This document shows, in pieces, positions 24,167 through 35,281 of a DNA stretch of 64,000 nucleotides (its first letter is position 1; each line of letters begins with the position of its first letter). Under the pieces are notes generated by a model, which made no database searches, had not been told where the DNA came from, and worked only from the letters and a program-made list of their open reading frames with translations. Origin of the DNA: Aplidium turbinatum (Eukaryota > Chordata > Ascidiacea > Aplousobranchia > Polyclinidae); assembly GCA_918807975.1 (NCBI GenBank), contig OU964922.1, positions 22,246,329 through 22,310,328 on the forward strand, written 5' to 3'. The position numbers were made by a program, and so were the translations under genes.

Positions 24167-27100
24167 TACCCTACAACCTTCTCGCTTTTAACTTCGAGGC
24201 GATAGAAGCAAAATCGATTTAAAACACGAACGAAACATATCTAAGAACATCATATGCAACTATGTAAAGGAGAAAGACTTCAAGGAACAGCAACTGGAGA
24301 CTGGAACGTTATTTGATCCAATCACGTTTGCCAACAACACCACCTCGATCGGTAAATCGTGCGGTATGGAGGCGACATCAAATGTTATTCTTGTGTCGTA
24401 GGCTGCATGAACAGAAGCAAATTTAAAAATGTTTCATGGCGCAGACAAGACTTCTACAAGGTCTACTAATTAGCATTGCCCAGATGTGGCACGAGGAAAT
24501 TTTTTTATCACTGATTATCCATTTTTAGCTAATTGGTTAATGTACCTTTTCGCACCAACGCCAACAAATAACTCTCATTAAGACAAAATTTGATACCTCG
24601 AATATTGGCTGTTTTGGCCGTCGGTTATGAAACTGTATGAACTCTAGATTTTCAGACATGAAAGTCTATATTCCTTTCCAATTTTGACTTGCATGCTGTG
24701 TAACTACGTCATTGATCAACGACAAACAATAAGTTTGTATAAAATTGTTAAAGGCGTGTTAATGTGCTTTGGCAAAGTTGCAAGTATGTTTTTGGTATTT
24801 TCATTCAATGATTAACCTACTGTACTCGAAGATTAAAACTGAGGACTTTCTTGAACGCTAAGAATCAGGACAATGTTTTTCTAAACTTGAATAATCCCAT
24901 CATCACAAGCATTTTATTTTTCATCCCATTGTTTACATTACGTGAAACATAACAGACAGCTGAAAGCAGCAAAACATCATACGGTCATCATGTCTTCCGC
25001 TCCCGTTGTGGCATAATAAAGCGTCTCGCCAAGACACGGCCGCACATTCTTGAGTCGAGCCAAGGTCTTTTCGAGCGTCATGCAAGCGTAATTACCCTTC
25101 CACCATGCAGCCAACACATGCAGGTTAGCAGTGGTAATTACGGAGTATTAGACACCTCATCTTCTGAGGTAGGCCTACTGCTTTTCCATTAAACTTATTT
25201 CCTGCTGAAACCTTTCGCCCTGCTTATCAATGTGATCACAAAGATTGTTTTGAAAGTCATTCTAATGATCATGGTGATAATAGTCTTTAAACTTAAGTTG
25301 CCGCCAGGCTTAGGCCCTTGAACGATTTTTATTTTAAATTTTGTTTTGTTGGCCTACAATCTGCTATTGTTTTCACCGCTACAATCACATGTCAATTTTA
25401 TATATAAAAAAAAAGATACATCCTAAACCTGGAACCTGGCATTCTCAGACTTTTACAAAAGTTCAAAACTGGAAATACATAGGCTGCTGTAAGAGTCTAA
25501 TAAAGTTTCTAAAACATGGTTCGTGGTAAGTTATATTCAGATGTAGAAAAAACATATGGCACATTTCCCTTGTTGGGACATTTTTTTTTTCTGCGTTGAA
25601 TTGTAGCACGTTACCCTCAATTTATCAATGTCCACAGTTTTGCAGCAAGAAAGACTTTGTCACGATTTTTAATAAACGTAACATGTTGTAGAATAATAAA
25701 TCTCATTTGCGGAACTTGTTTATGGCTGATCTAGAAAAAAATGGATGTTTTCTGAAATAATCTTTTTCGAAACTTTTTGACGGTGAACGACAGTTTATAA
25801 ACTCAAAAGCAAAACAATGATTCTGAAACTCATTCTGCAGTGCAAACACACGGACATCCATGATACACACATGCCATGGACAAAGCGTCGCCATATCTTT
25901 CATTTTTCAATTGTAACATAAGGAATTAAAAACTATTTCAATGAGTTTGTTTTTGCCGAAATTTGTAGTTAATCGCACGTTAACCACACTTCAAAACTAA
26001 AAGACAACTCACATGTTGCTTTTGTTATCAACTGATAGATGAATTTATTGTGGTAATGAGGAATGTTTTCTCTTTTGAAGAATTTCATTGTTTTGTTATA
26101 TAGCCAAAGGCATGTTCCTTTTCTCTTAGCCACTATACTGACTTTTGCTACAATTGTACTGTCAGTAAAGATCATGCGACTGAGACAGCAAACGACTCGG
26201 GAAAATTTTAAATTAATTTTTTTCTCATTTTTTTTTTTTTTTCAAAGGCACGTTATCAAATGTAGCCCCCTGTGAATCCGATTCAGGAATTTGAGTGTAA
26301 AAAGAAAAGAGATCAAAACATAACTCCGACAAACGTAGGCCTGTAACAGACCAGCTTACCTGACCCATCTGTGCTTGTCTACGCTAGGTGATAGGAAATA
26401 ATGTTTCCGTTTCAAATAGTAAAACGTTTTAACGTAAACTGAGATCGAGTTGCTATCACAGAAGTCGCAGAATGAATAAATTGCCTTTTAACATCTTTGA
26501 TATTCAGTTAATGGCTTAACATTTGACGGGGGCTGCTCTGAGCGTAACATATACTCGTAATACGTCGACGAAGGTAGGTCAGACTCTCTTTCGGGTTTGG
26601 TTTCTGTGAAACTATTAATACTTTGTTGGTTCACATAAGAAATGTCAACACAATCGCCATCAAAATGTCATCAGAATTTTGAAGCTCTCTGAAACGGAAA
26701 AAAAAGTTGTTCGACTTTTAATCATAAACTTCATTTATTTGCAATTTTAGTTTAAATTTATTGCAAAAGCACTTTGCAATTTGGGATAATTTGAAGGAAT
26801 TTCTTCTTTGATCAATTGACGTTTATTTTATTTCCGAGATACAGCTTTTGTTTGTTTGGTTGCTAACGAGGGTTGTGTAGATACCAAAAACGCTCAATTT
26901 AATATTTTGCAGTTTTCTTCTGAAATAATAAACCCTGTCGTGTAGCCAGTTAACTTAGTGCTCTTGTTACATTAAATTTTTTTCAAGTTGAGCAAATTCT
27001 TAGATGAACTTCAAAGAAACATAAATAGTACAAAAAATTGAAATAGGTCATGAGATTCTCCAGATTTCAAAATGATCGAAAAAATTTACCAATACTAAAC

Positions 27101-27544
27101 ATCTCCTCATTTCATGTTTTTTATGCAATCTTTGCAACTTTCTTTCTTTACTGTAAATTGGTCAAGTTTTCTTTCAGTGATGATTTTTCAACGCCTTTCG
27201 TATTCTTTATGCTGCGTTCACGTTTTCCAATAAAACAAAATCGATTATATGCACGTACTAGCGCACAGCTTGTTGTAGGAAAAGACTTACCTCTAACATT
27301 GAAGATATAAGTAAAACACAGGACTCATGTGGTGCTGTAAAAACTGCGGTGAAGACTCCACGCTGTGGTAAGACTTGGAGTGTAATCTGAAACAGGTTTC
27401 TTTGAAACTTGATTTAACCGTCAGAAATAAGGTCCGACAGGAGTAAATTATCTAAAAGCATAAACTCTGAGGTTTAGTAATTTCTGAATGTAAGATTTTT
27501 AAATCTTTAACCGCTGACGCAAGCCCGATTACCTAGTTATAATG
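24167..27544. other. No gene seen apart from a SINE fragment
   Basis: Holds the SINE A fragment at 25021. Otherwise AT-rich, with poly-T runs (for example near 26225). Frames of 60-86 codons lack recognisable content. Confidence 0.5.
25021..25120 (-). repeat. tRNA-derived SINE, family A, copy 3 (diverged)
   Basis: It shares with copy 2, in the same orientation, the block around GCCAAGACACGGCCGCA...CTTGAG and the tail ACCATGCAGCCAAC. The B-box region is decayed, so this is the oldest of the three copies seen. Confidence 0.6.
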
Positions 27545-27680
27545 TGGTGCTTTGCTTGCTTATTGAAGTGTTGTTGCCTATCCGCTATTCTATGCACCAG
27601 GTGCCACTGGATGGAGAGCGCAGTCCTTGAAGTGCGTAGCTCAAGTAGCTTAAGTGTACACCTCGAATATTAAATCATCC
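27545..27680 (-). repeat. SINE family B, old fragment
   Basis: GTGTTGTTGCC, CCACTGGATGGAGAGCGCAG, TCCTTGAAGTGCGTAGCTCA and TACACCTCGA follow the order of the middle of family B with many substitutions. The tRNA head is nearly unreadable. Confidence 0.55.
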
Positions 27681-30112
27681 TTGCTTGATCTTTTTTCTCC
27701 GTCTTCATTTTCCGAGTCGAGTGTTTTTCCGTTAAGTTACCGAGAGGGAAAGTTTATTTCCGTTATCCATTTCAACAAGTTACCAACTTATTGTTGGATT
27801 CCCGATAACTCGCCGTATTTTCATTCTGACGTAGAAAAACATTACGTTTTTGTGCGTCATATCCGTACAATAACCCTGACATGGAAATCAAGCCGAGTTT
27901 GAATATACCAATATAGTTTTCAACGAACACTTACATAAACGCAACCTGCCATACAAAAATCTGACCCGTCAGAAGGCACGATTTCAAAAGAGTTTTTCTA
28001 AATGAGTCAGTGTCGGGTTGGAAAGCTGGTACCTGTGAATGTACCAAGGGTCAACTAAACAAGATCGTTTTCGCTATGTCTGTGTCCCAACGGTACGAGG
28101 CCTTTCTGTTCCCAAGTTAAAAAAGGCAAGCCAAAAACACGTAATAGTTCACTGACGTCACTTCCGCCGGACGTAATCTGTCTAAAAGCTTTGCATGGAA
28201 TGAGCTGTTGGTTTAAACTTCCATAAATACTGTACGTACTACGTTGTGTTAATCAAATCAATCAACGCAGTCAGGGACGGTCGGCCAGACATCGGGAATA
28301 CTTTTGTGATTTACCGGAACTGATGAGTGATGGCTTAATGTGTTAGAATTTTTTTATGAAATAAAAGTTAAAGGTTTGGTACAGAGTTTGCTTTGTTGTA
28401 CCCCAGACATACAAAACAATGTAACTTTAATGGGTTTAACATATTTTATAAAATAAAACATGTTTAAAAGAATTGCCAACAAATAAACACACAGCAAATG
28501 GGTTATTGCAAAACTCTTTTCAGATTGCTTTCCATTTTCTTCAGATAAAACGGGGCGATAAGAATTCAAAGAGCCATGATCATTGATTGGCTTGCATGAA
28601 AACCTTCGACTTAGCAAGAATGCAGAAATTACCCTAATTGTTTGTGAGACAATTTGCCAACTTTGTTGATCATTCAATCCAGTAGTTCCAAGCTAAGTTT
28701 TATTAAGTGCTTGACTGGACACGTTTCCCCAACAATTTCGTTGCGAATCATTTGGGTGCGGTTGAAAATTATTATGCATCAAAATTTATGAAATTACATT
28801 TTTGCAAAATAAACAATTGTGCTCTTTTTTGACAAAATTTAAACTAGGTTAGCCACGACAGCACGGAAATGTAAGAAATCTACAAACCCAAACTGAGAAA
28901 TATTTTTCTACAGCAGTTAACGTGAGCTTCTGTTTTAAAAACAAGTAATTATAACTTCACTTTCTGCATAAAAATTAACATTTAAGTTAATAAAACCCAT
29001 TTAAGTTTTATTTTTAGTTTTAAATATGTCTATTTATATTTTAGGCTTTTCGATAATCGCCATTACTTCATACGTTTCCAAAGAACCAGCATTTCAGAAC
29101 CTGTGTATTACGAATCAAAAATAAATCGTTTATTCGATAAATCTTTTTAAAAACTTTAGAAAATTTTTTACAAGACAACAGTTCGATGTTAATTTGAAGC
29201 TTGTCATTTAGTTTGATGTTTTTATTTTATTATATGCTGTAGCGTTGTTGTATGTTTGTAGCGTACAACTGAATCTAAGCGACACTTCAGGATATTACGT
29301 TATTTTAAATCAAGCAGAAAAAATGTGTTTGTTTTATCTCCCTTCCAACACAATCATGGACATATAAATTAAAATCAAGTTAGTCGATGGTGAAACTATG
29401 ACCAGATGCAACTGGGTAAGGACAAAGGACGCAAAGGACAACATTGTCATTACTCAAAATTGGTATTTTCCTTATATCTGAAATGTGAATTAATTATTAT
29501 ATAAGCCTTTTAAACGTAGTACTTGAAGTCTAACTTCAGCATAATTCATATTCTAATGAGCAAAATACAGACATTTGAAAAAACTATTTTAAAATTTGTT
29601 TAACGGGATTTTTGAGGCTGAAGCAGACAATTTTTATACCATTACTGAATTACAATGATTTCAAGAAACCAAACGTGAGGGGGTTGTCGTAAAGTAGCAG
29701 ACGACAAACGCCTCTTTTTTGTGTTTTTTAACGCTTCGTGAATCCATTTTTAAACTAATTCTAACAACTCAAACGTCTTGCTCACTTCGTGTAATTGCAG
29801 ACAAATGATTTCAATTACCTAAAAGGTTTTCATTGGTTTTCACATCATGGGCTCACGTCTTGGTCACACAGTGTGGCCGCACGACGCAGACGCCAACTTT
29901 TGGCAAAACAGCCTGCAATAGCAAAGTTTTTTAAACATTTTTGTGCAAGCACATAAAACTGCAAAAACATGATTGCATTCTTGCATCAGCTGCTACCGAT
30001 TAATGACCAAGAAGAATAATCTCCCAGGTGACAGGTCTGCTAGAATTTATTAGACACCAAACGTTCCCTTTTCACATTTGTTGAACGTCTGGCGAGAAAA
30101 GAAGACACCCCC
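27681..30112. other. No gene seen
   Basis: AT-rich, no splice-supported exon. The 107-codon minus-strand frame at 28354-28677 has no family similarity I can name. Confidence 0.45.
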
Positions 30113-30204
30113 AGACAGTAAATCAATTGTTTTTCACATCGATTCAACGTATGCAGACGTTGAATCCATGTAAAAACAGTTGATTTACTGTCTGAGGCAA
30201 CCTC
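30113..30204. repeat. Near-perfect hairpin, about 43-base arms
   Basis: The arms are CAGACAGTAAATCAATTGTT...GATTCAACGT and ACGTTGAATC...AACAGTTGATTTACTGTCTG with a spacer of a few bases and about five mismatches. ATTCAACGTTTGTA pieces of the same type occur near 6207 and 35965, so it is probably a small MITE family. Confidence 0.7.
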
Positions 30205-32715
30205 AACTGAAAGTAACGATTGTGGTTTTGGAAATAATTACAGCGTCGGTAAAATTATGACATGATTTATCGATTTATGATCGTTTTTACAAAGTCGGTG
30301 TTTCAAAAATTGCCTTGCATGTCCAAAATGTTTTTTTACTATTTGATTTTTATCAAAAACCTTCTCCATTAACTAAACTTTGAAGTTAATAAACCGCTTA
30401 TTTTTTTAATCGCATGAAATGAATGGGCCTTTTCATAATCTTTGAAATGTTTTATCCTTAAAATATTGAATCACTGGGTTTATAGATGCACCCACTCCCA
30501 ACAAATGTTATCTGTTTTGTCAGAAATTCTAAGTAATCACTGCTATAAATTTATTCACTTTGACCAATATTCATTGTTTAAGAATGTTAATTTTTTTCAA
30601 AATTCAATAAAGTTATCCATTTGAAAAATAAATAGGCTGCATCTTGTTGTTAATCTGGTGGTTAAACTAAAATCTTCAAGGCAATTGGCACCTCAAGGTT
30701 ATTCTGCGTTTAATGTTTATTTGTTTAATTACAAAATGATTTCATTTCAAATCTTTAAAAAAAATCACATCTGGCAAAATCTCACCTTCCCAGATTATGA
30801 AAACTGATATCTGAGCATTTGCTTCAATAGAAAATAGCGGCATACTGACTTCCTGTTTCAAAAAGTAATCTCGCCTACATTCGAAAATCTTGCAAATTTC
30901 TAAATTCATTTTTTTCCGTTTTTGTCCGTAAGTATGTGGGCATCTTGCATTCTTTAAAAAAACAATTGGTTTTATGTTTTAAACTTCCGCTACTTTAAGT
31001 ATGTTTGTCAAATGAATTGTTTTAAATTAAGATAAAAATACCCAGTTCTTTTCTGTAATTGTTGGCCTTGATGTATGCAGCTAACCGTTGATATTTTATT
31101 ACCGAGAAAGAGACAAACTATTAGGTTATCATTAACAAAGCAATCATTGCAATGAGTGAATGGCATATACGAGACAAAGATCATTTAAAGCATGTAACCG
31201 CTTGTTATCTGCCACATGACTTCTAAAATAATCTGCACTTTGCAAACGCAAACTATTTCACCGAAAGAAGACATTAATAAGACATTTCCGTTCTAACCCT
31301 GCGCCGCCTCGTACCATTGATCATTGCAAGTCACTCAAAAGCACACAATCTTGAATAACTTAATACGTGCCTTGATTCGTCTGATACATAATTGCACATG
31401 ATGTATTCTTCAGATACGTTAAAGCAACAGCAGATTGGTCACCGCCTACGCCTCTGGTTTAGAAGGCGGGTTTCATTTCAGATTGGGCAATGTCAAAAAC
31501 TTTGAAGAAATAGTTTCAATTTTGATCCAAAAATATTCCACTATCCGGTAAAAACATCTAGCCACCTTGCTGAAACAACTCCGTCTTTGACAAAAAACAA
31601 AATAATACGTTATTGGCTGCTATTTTTATAAAATCGAGCGAAAAGATCTCCACCAGAGCTAACACTTGTTTAAGCTTGTTATTTCGTATAACAACTGTGG
31701 GTTAATGTTAAATAAACTATGAATGCTGTTTTTATGTTGATTCAGCTGTTATGTAACTTCCTCTGTATTTAATAATTCTGATTTACATCGTCGTATTGAA
31801 TCCAAAAGTTGAGTGTTTGGATGCGGCAGTGATCTAAATTGGCGAATGGCCATTGCTTCAGAAGCCACACAATAAATATAAACGTTGCTATGACGTCATT
31901 TTTTTTCATGAGAACCTTGCAACATACAACAGTATTGCGGAGTTGGAACCACGTCACCATTAAAGAGAGCTTTAAATTCTTCTGTAGAATGCATGTGGCA
32001 AAGACGAACTTACAGTACGATTTAAAAGCTGTTGGGGTCGAAAACTTCAAGAACATTCTAAGTGTTCTTGAAAATACAACAAAAAACTGCCTATAGAAAT
32101 CGTTACTGAAACAACAACTATTGCCATCGGCCCACTGAAGCTCATTCTCAGCGAAGAATTTCACTTGAGGCTTGTAGCGTATTCAAGAAGCGAGTTGAGC
32201 GGATAGGACAATCAGCATGTCACAGCCAGGAGAGCAAATAACCGCAAATAAAGAAATAACTGTCCCACAGAAATAATATAACCAACTATTGAAACTAAAT
32301 ATAATAACCAACAAGCAATACAAAACAGCAATATCAAACTCTGGAAATGTTAGTAAGAAAAAAATGTTTTTTCGAAGAGACGATGCAAAAAAACGTATTT
32401 TTCTTGAATCTTGACAAAAGATTGGAATGTGTGAAATTGCAATTTACGTATCGTAAAACCGCTGGCTGTATTTTGTAACAACTTGTAATACGCATAAAGA
32501 CTCGTTCAATTGCCATTACTATCTGAAAATATTGACTTTGATGGCACGAGAAGCTAAACATATGGCTGCAAAAGAAAAAAATTACAAACCAGGCAAAAAC
32601 GCACAAAAACTAGAATTGATGAGACAATCGACATAAACTCGTTTCTAACAGTAGTTGCAACGTTCATCTGATGAAAGTGAAAGTAAAAGCAAAGACAAAC
32701 AAGTTGATTTATTGC

Positions 32716-32762
32716 TTCACTGACGTTTCGCGCACCATGACATTGCGCATTCTCAGAGCGAG
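32716..32762 (-). ncRNA. Hammerhead ribozyme-like motif, minus strand (core altered)
   Basis: On the minus strand: CTCGCT, CTGAGAA (core A9 region altered from CTGAGGA), TGCGCAATGTCATGGTGCGC as helix II, GAAACGTC, AGTGAAG. Helix I pairs (CGCT with AGTG, including a G-T). The altered core box suggests this copy is inactive. Confidence 0.4.
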
Positions 32763-32817
32763 TAACATACAAAATAACATTTACAAAGTTATATTGTAGA
32801 TTTTATTTTGTATGTTA

Positions 32818-32864
32818 TTCACCCTGAGGATGCGCATTGCCATGGTGCGCGAAACGTCAGTGAA
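32818..32864 (+). ncRNA. Hammerhead ribozyme-like motif, plus strand
   Basis: In order: TTCACC (helix I, 5' strand), CTGAGGA (32824-32830), GCGCA...TGCGC as helix II (32832-32836 with 32846-32850), GAAAC, GTC at the expected cleavage site (32856-32858), then AGTGAA (helix I, 3' strand). Helix III would be only the self-complementary ACGT, as in minimal or dimer-acting hammerheads. Deviations: one unpaired T before helix II and a C-A mismatch at the base of helix I; the sister copy has the pairing T at that position. Confidence 0.5.
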
Positions 32865-33699
32865 GCAATAAATCAACTTGTTTGTCTTTGCTTTTACTTT
32901 CACTTTCATCAGATGAACGTTGCAACTATAGTGCTAGAAAGGATAATTCTCCTGATGATCACCCAAACTTTTCGGTATTCATAAAATTGTCCATAGTTTC
33001 CAAAGCGAAACTCCCATGACTTCACAGCTACTCAAGTGCAAGATGACCTTTACATCACAGTGATAAAATATTTTCTTTTTTCAGCTTTCCGATGTTTACA
33101 TCATCAAATTTCCCTTGCATGACTCAGTGAAAGAAAAGAAAGTTTAATGACAATGTTTTGGAGCGAATACTGCGTTCCAATCATGATTTTTTATTTTCTT
33201 TTAAATTTTTTTTGTGTATCAACTACAAGCAAGTACTTTATGACGACAATCCTACTTAGCATGAAATACCAACATTAAGCGGACCCAATCCGCATTAAAT
33301 GTCAGCTTTTTATTAAAATGTGTATTTATTTTGTTAAAATAGCAGAAACATGGCCATCAACCATGCAATGCTTCGTGAAGATTATTTCGAGGAGGCTTAC
33401 GTAACAGCAATAAACCCTCCATGGTCTCAGGTTCTGTAATGTACGTAAGAACATCATCTGAAGAATCTCAATTATACATTATACTATCACAATTATGCTT
33501 TGTGGACAATGGTAGCATTAAATGCCACGTGTTTCTAATCGCTAATCATCATTTCATAAAATCTTTGTTTCACAAACATACCCAGTTTTTCCATGAGTTT
33601 TTTTTCATGATAATTGTTAATCTATCTCCTATTCTATTTTCGTTGTATTTTCAATATCTTATTAGTTTTTTATATGGTAGATATAATATATATTTTATT

Positions 33700-33781
33700 T
33701 AACAAAAGTGATATTGATACAGTATAATGATACAGTTGTAATATTTAAATTAAAATGATACAGTTGTAATATTTAATATCT
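33700..33781 (+). repeat. Short tandem duplication
   Basis: AATGATACAGTTGTAATATT occurs twice in a row with a small spacer, preceded by a related GATACAGTATAATGATAC. Confidence 0.7.
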
Positions 33782-34823
33782 TTTCAGGAACTATCGATTC
33801 ATTACTTTTTGCATGTTTTTCAGACCTTCTGATGATCCGTTAGGTGAAACAATTTGTAAAGGCTTCAGATAGTAATAACTATATTTGATTTATTTTGTTT
33901 AGCATATGAGAAAAGCAATACGACCATTGGGCCATAACACAGTCATGCTATAAATGAATGCACAATTATCCAAACAACTTAGTTTAATACTTATGCATCA
34001 GAAACTTATTATGTAAAATGCCAGTTTGCTGACATTGAAAACATGATTTGTTTTAAAATCGAATGAGGCTGTCCACCAAGCTTTTAGTTCAATAACATGA
34101 AGCTTTTTGTGGAAAAACAATGTTTATCTCTGAACTGGGTTAGCAGCAATACCCAGAACTTAAATTTTTTCAAAGAAGATGAAATTATATTTGTTTTAAA
34201 TTACCAGCTTAAGTGACATGTAGGAAAAGCGCTTCGTTATCAATGACGTTAGTAGGTTGTGCAGTAAAGGAAATGTCGTTGACTTTCTCATGACGGGACT
34301 TTTATTGTTTCAACTGCAGAGTCAAAGCAGCCACAGTAAACATAAAGAGTACATCACAATGTAGCGACATGGAATTTTAACCGGTCACCTGTTTGCGTAC
34401 GCCACTGCGTACTCTAGAATTGTAGAGTGTTGACTACTTTGTAATTCTTCCAGAACTTACCAGGATTTTTTTTAATTCTTGTAATAGAACTTTTGTGTAA
34501 TAAGTCAACAATTACTAAAGTAATGTTTTAAATGTTAACTATCATTAGCTTGAGTAAGCCAGTACCAATGCGAAAAGTGTTGAATTCCATATTTGACTTG
34601 GAAACCTGACTTGTAAAATGTCGTAATTTCCAATTTAATTGTAACAAGTATTTGTGGCATAAAACAATTGAAAGATGTTCTGATAATCTGAACGTTAATT
34701 TTTGACAAAATGTTCCATTACTGCCTTTTTATAGTTGTAATTTGTCAATCATGAAATAAAATACTCTTGCGCTATTATGAGCAGAACAGTGCGACCAGTT
34801 TCAAAGTTCACTACAGTACAAAC

Positions 34824-35281
34824 CAGGGTTGCCAGATTGGCCTTTTTACGGCCAAATTTCAGAAATTTGGCCTTTTTGAAAAGTGTTTGGCCGGACAATT
34901 TTTTTTTTTTGGCCTTTTTTAGTTTCCCGATTGGCATTTGTTTGGCCTTTTTTTCTTTTGGTTTTCATAGTTCTTTTGGTTATCCGTAGCAACAGTGAAA
35001 AGTTTTAGTGTAGCGTTTTACATCATGCCGATTTCAAAGACCTTGCTAGCTATGCTTTAACATGTCTCTGCATCCCTGTCAGTAATGCAGTAGTAGAGAG
35101 GATTTTTTCATTACTTACTGCAGTGAAAACAAAACCACGAAACAAAATGCAGACTGAGCTTTTGGAAGCGATTTTGCGAATACGAACGGACATGCTGCTG
35201 AATAGAAAATGTTGCACAGACTTTGATGCCAGTGCCATAATGATAAGGCGTTTTACATCTGATATTGTTTATACTGACTGA
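34824..35281 (+). mobile_element. hAT transposon remnant: left end with subterminal repeats and transposase C-terminus
   Basis: The left end CAGGGTTGCCAGATTGGCC is followed by four copies of TTGGCCTTTTT within 130 bases, like transposase-binding subterminal repeats. A frame of 90 codons then runs from 35009 to a TGA at 35279-35281 (next feature). No matching right end was found, so most of the element between end and domain has been deleted or the copy is internally shortened. Confidence 0.7.
35009..35281 (+). pseudogene. hAT transposase C-terminal dimerisation domain
   Basis: Open for 90 codons and ending in TGA. Text includes DFKDLASYALTCLCIPVSNA, VVERIFSLLTAVKTKPRN and KMQTELLEAILRIRTDMLLN. 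The run P-V-S-N-A-x-V-E-R-x-F-S followed by KTKxRN is the diagnostic signature of the hAT dimerisation domain. No start codon or catalytic region is next to it. It is unbroken over its length, so the insertion may be fairly recent. Confidence 0.85.

Larger units (their letters stand above)
32652..32928. repeat. Inverted pair of ribozyme-bearing repeat ends (Penelope-like or retrozyme-like)
   Basis: Two copies of one roughly 120-base sequence lie head to head. The outer ends read GTTGCAACGTTCATCTGATG and its complement; the inner ends carry GTATGTTA. Each copy holds a GCGCGAAACGTCAGTGAAG block preceded by a CTGAGGA or CTGAGAA box. The spacer is about 20-50 AT-rich bases. CTGAnGA...GAAACGTC blocks are typical of the terminal repeats of Penelope-like retroelements that carry hammerhead ribozymes (established for that group); assignment here is inference. 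Confidence 0.65.

Noticed and set aside
31769-32164. A 131-codon minus-strand frame, the longest in the gene desert apart from those in known genes
   Set aside because: Another long frame overlaps it on the other strand, composition is not coding-like and no family features are visible.
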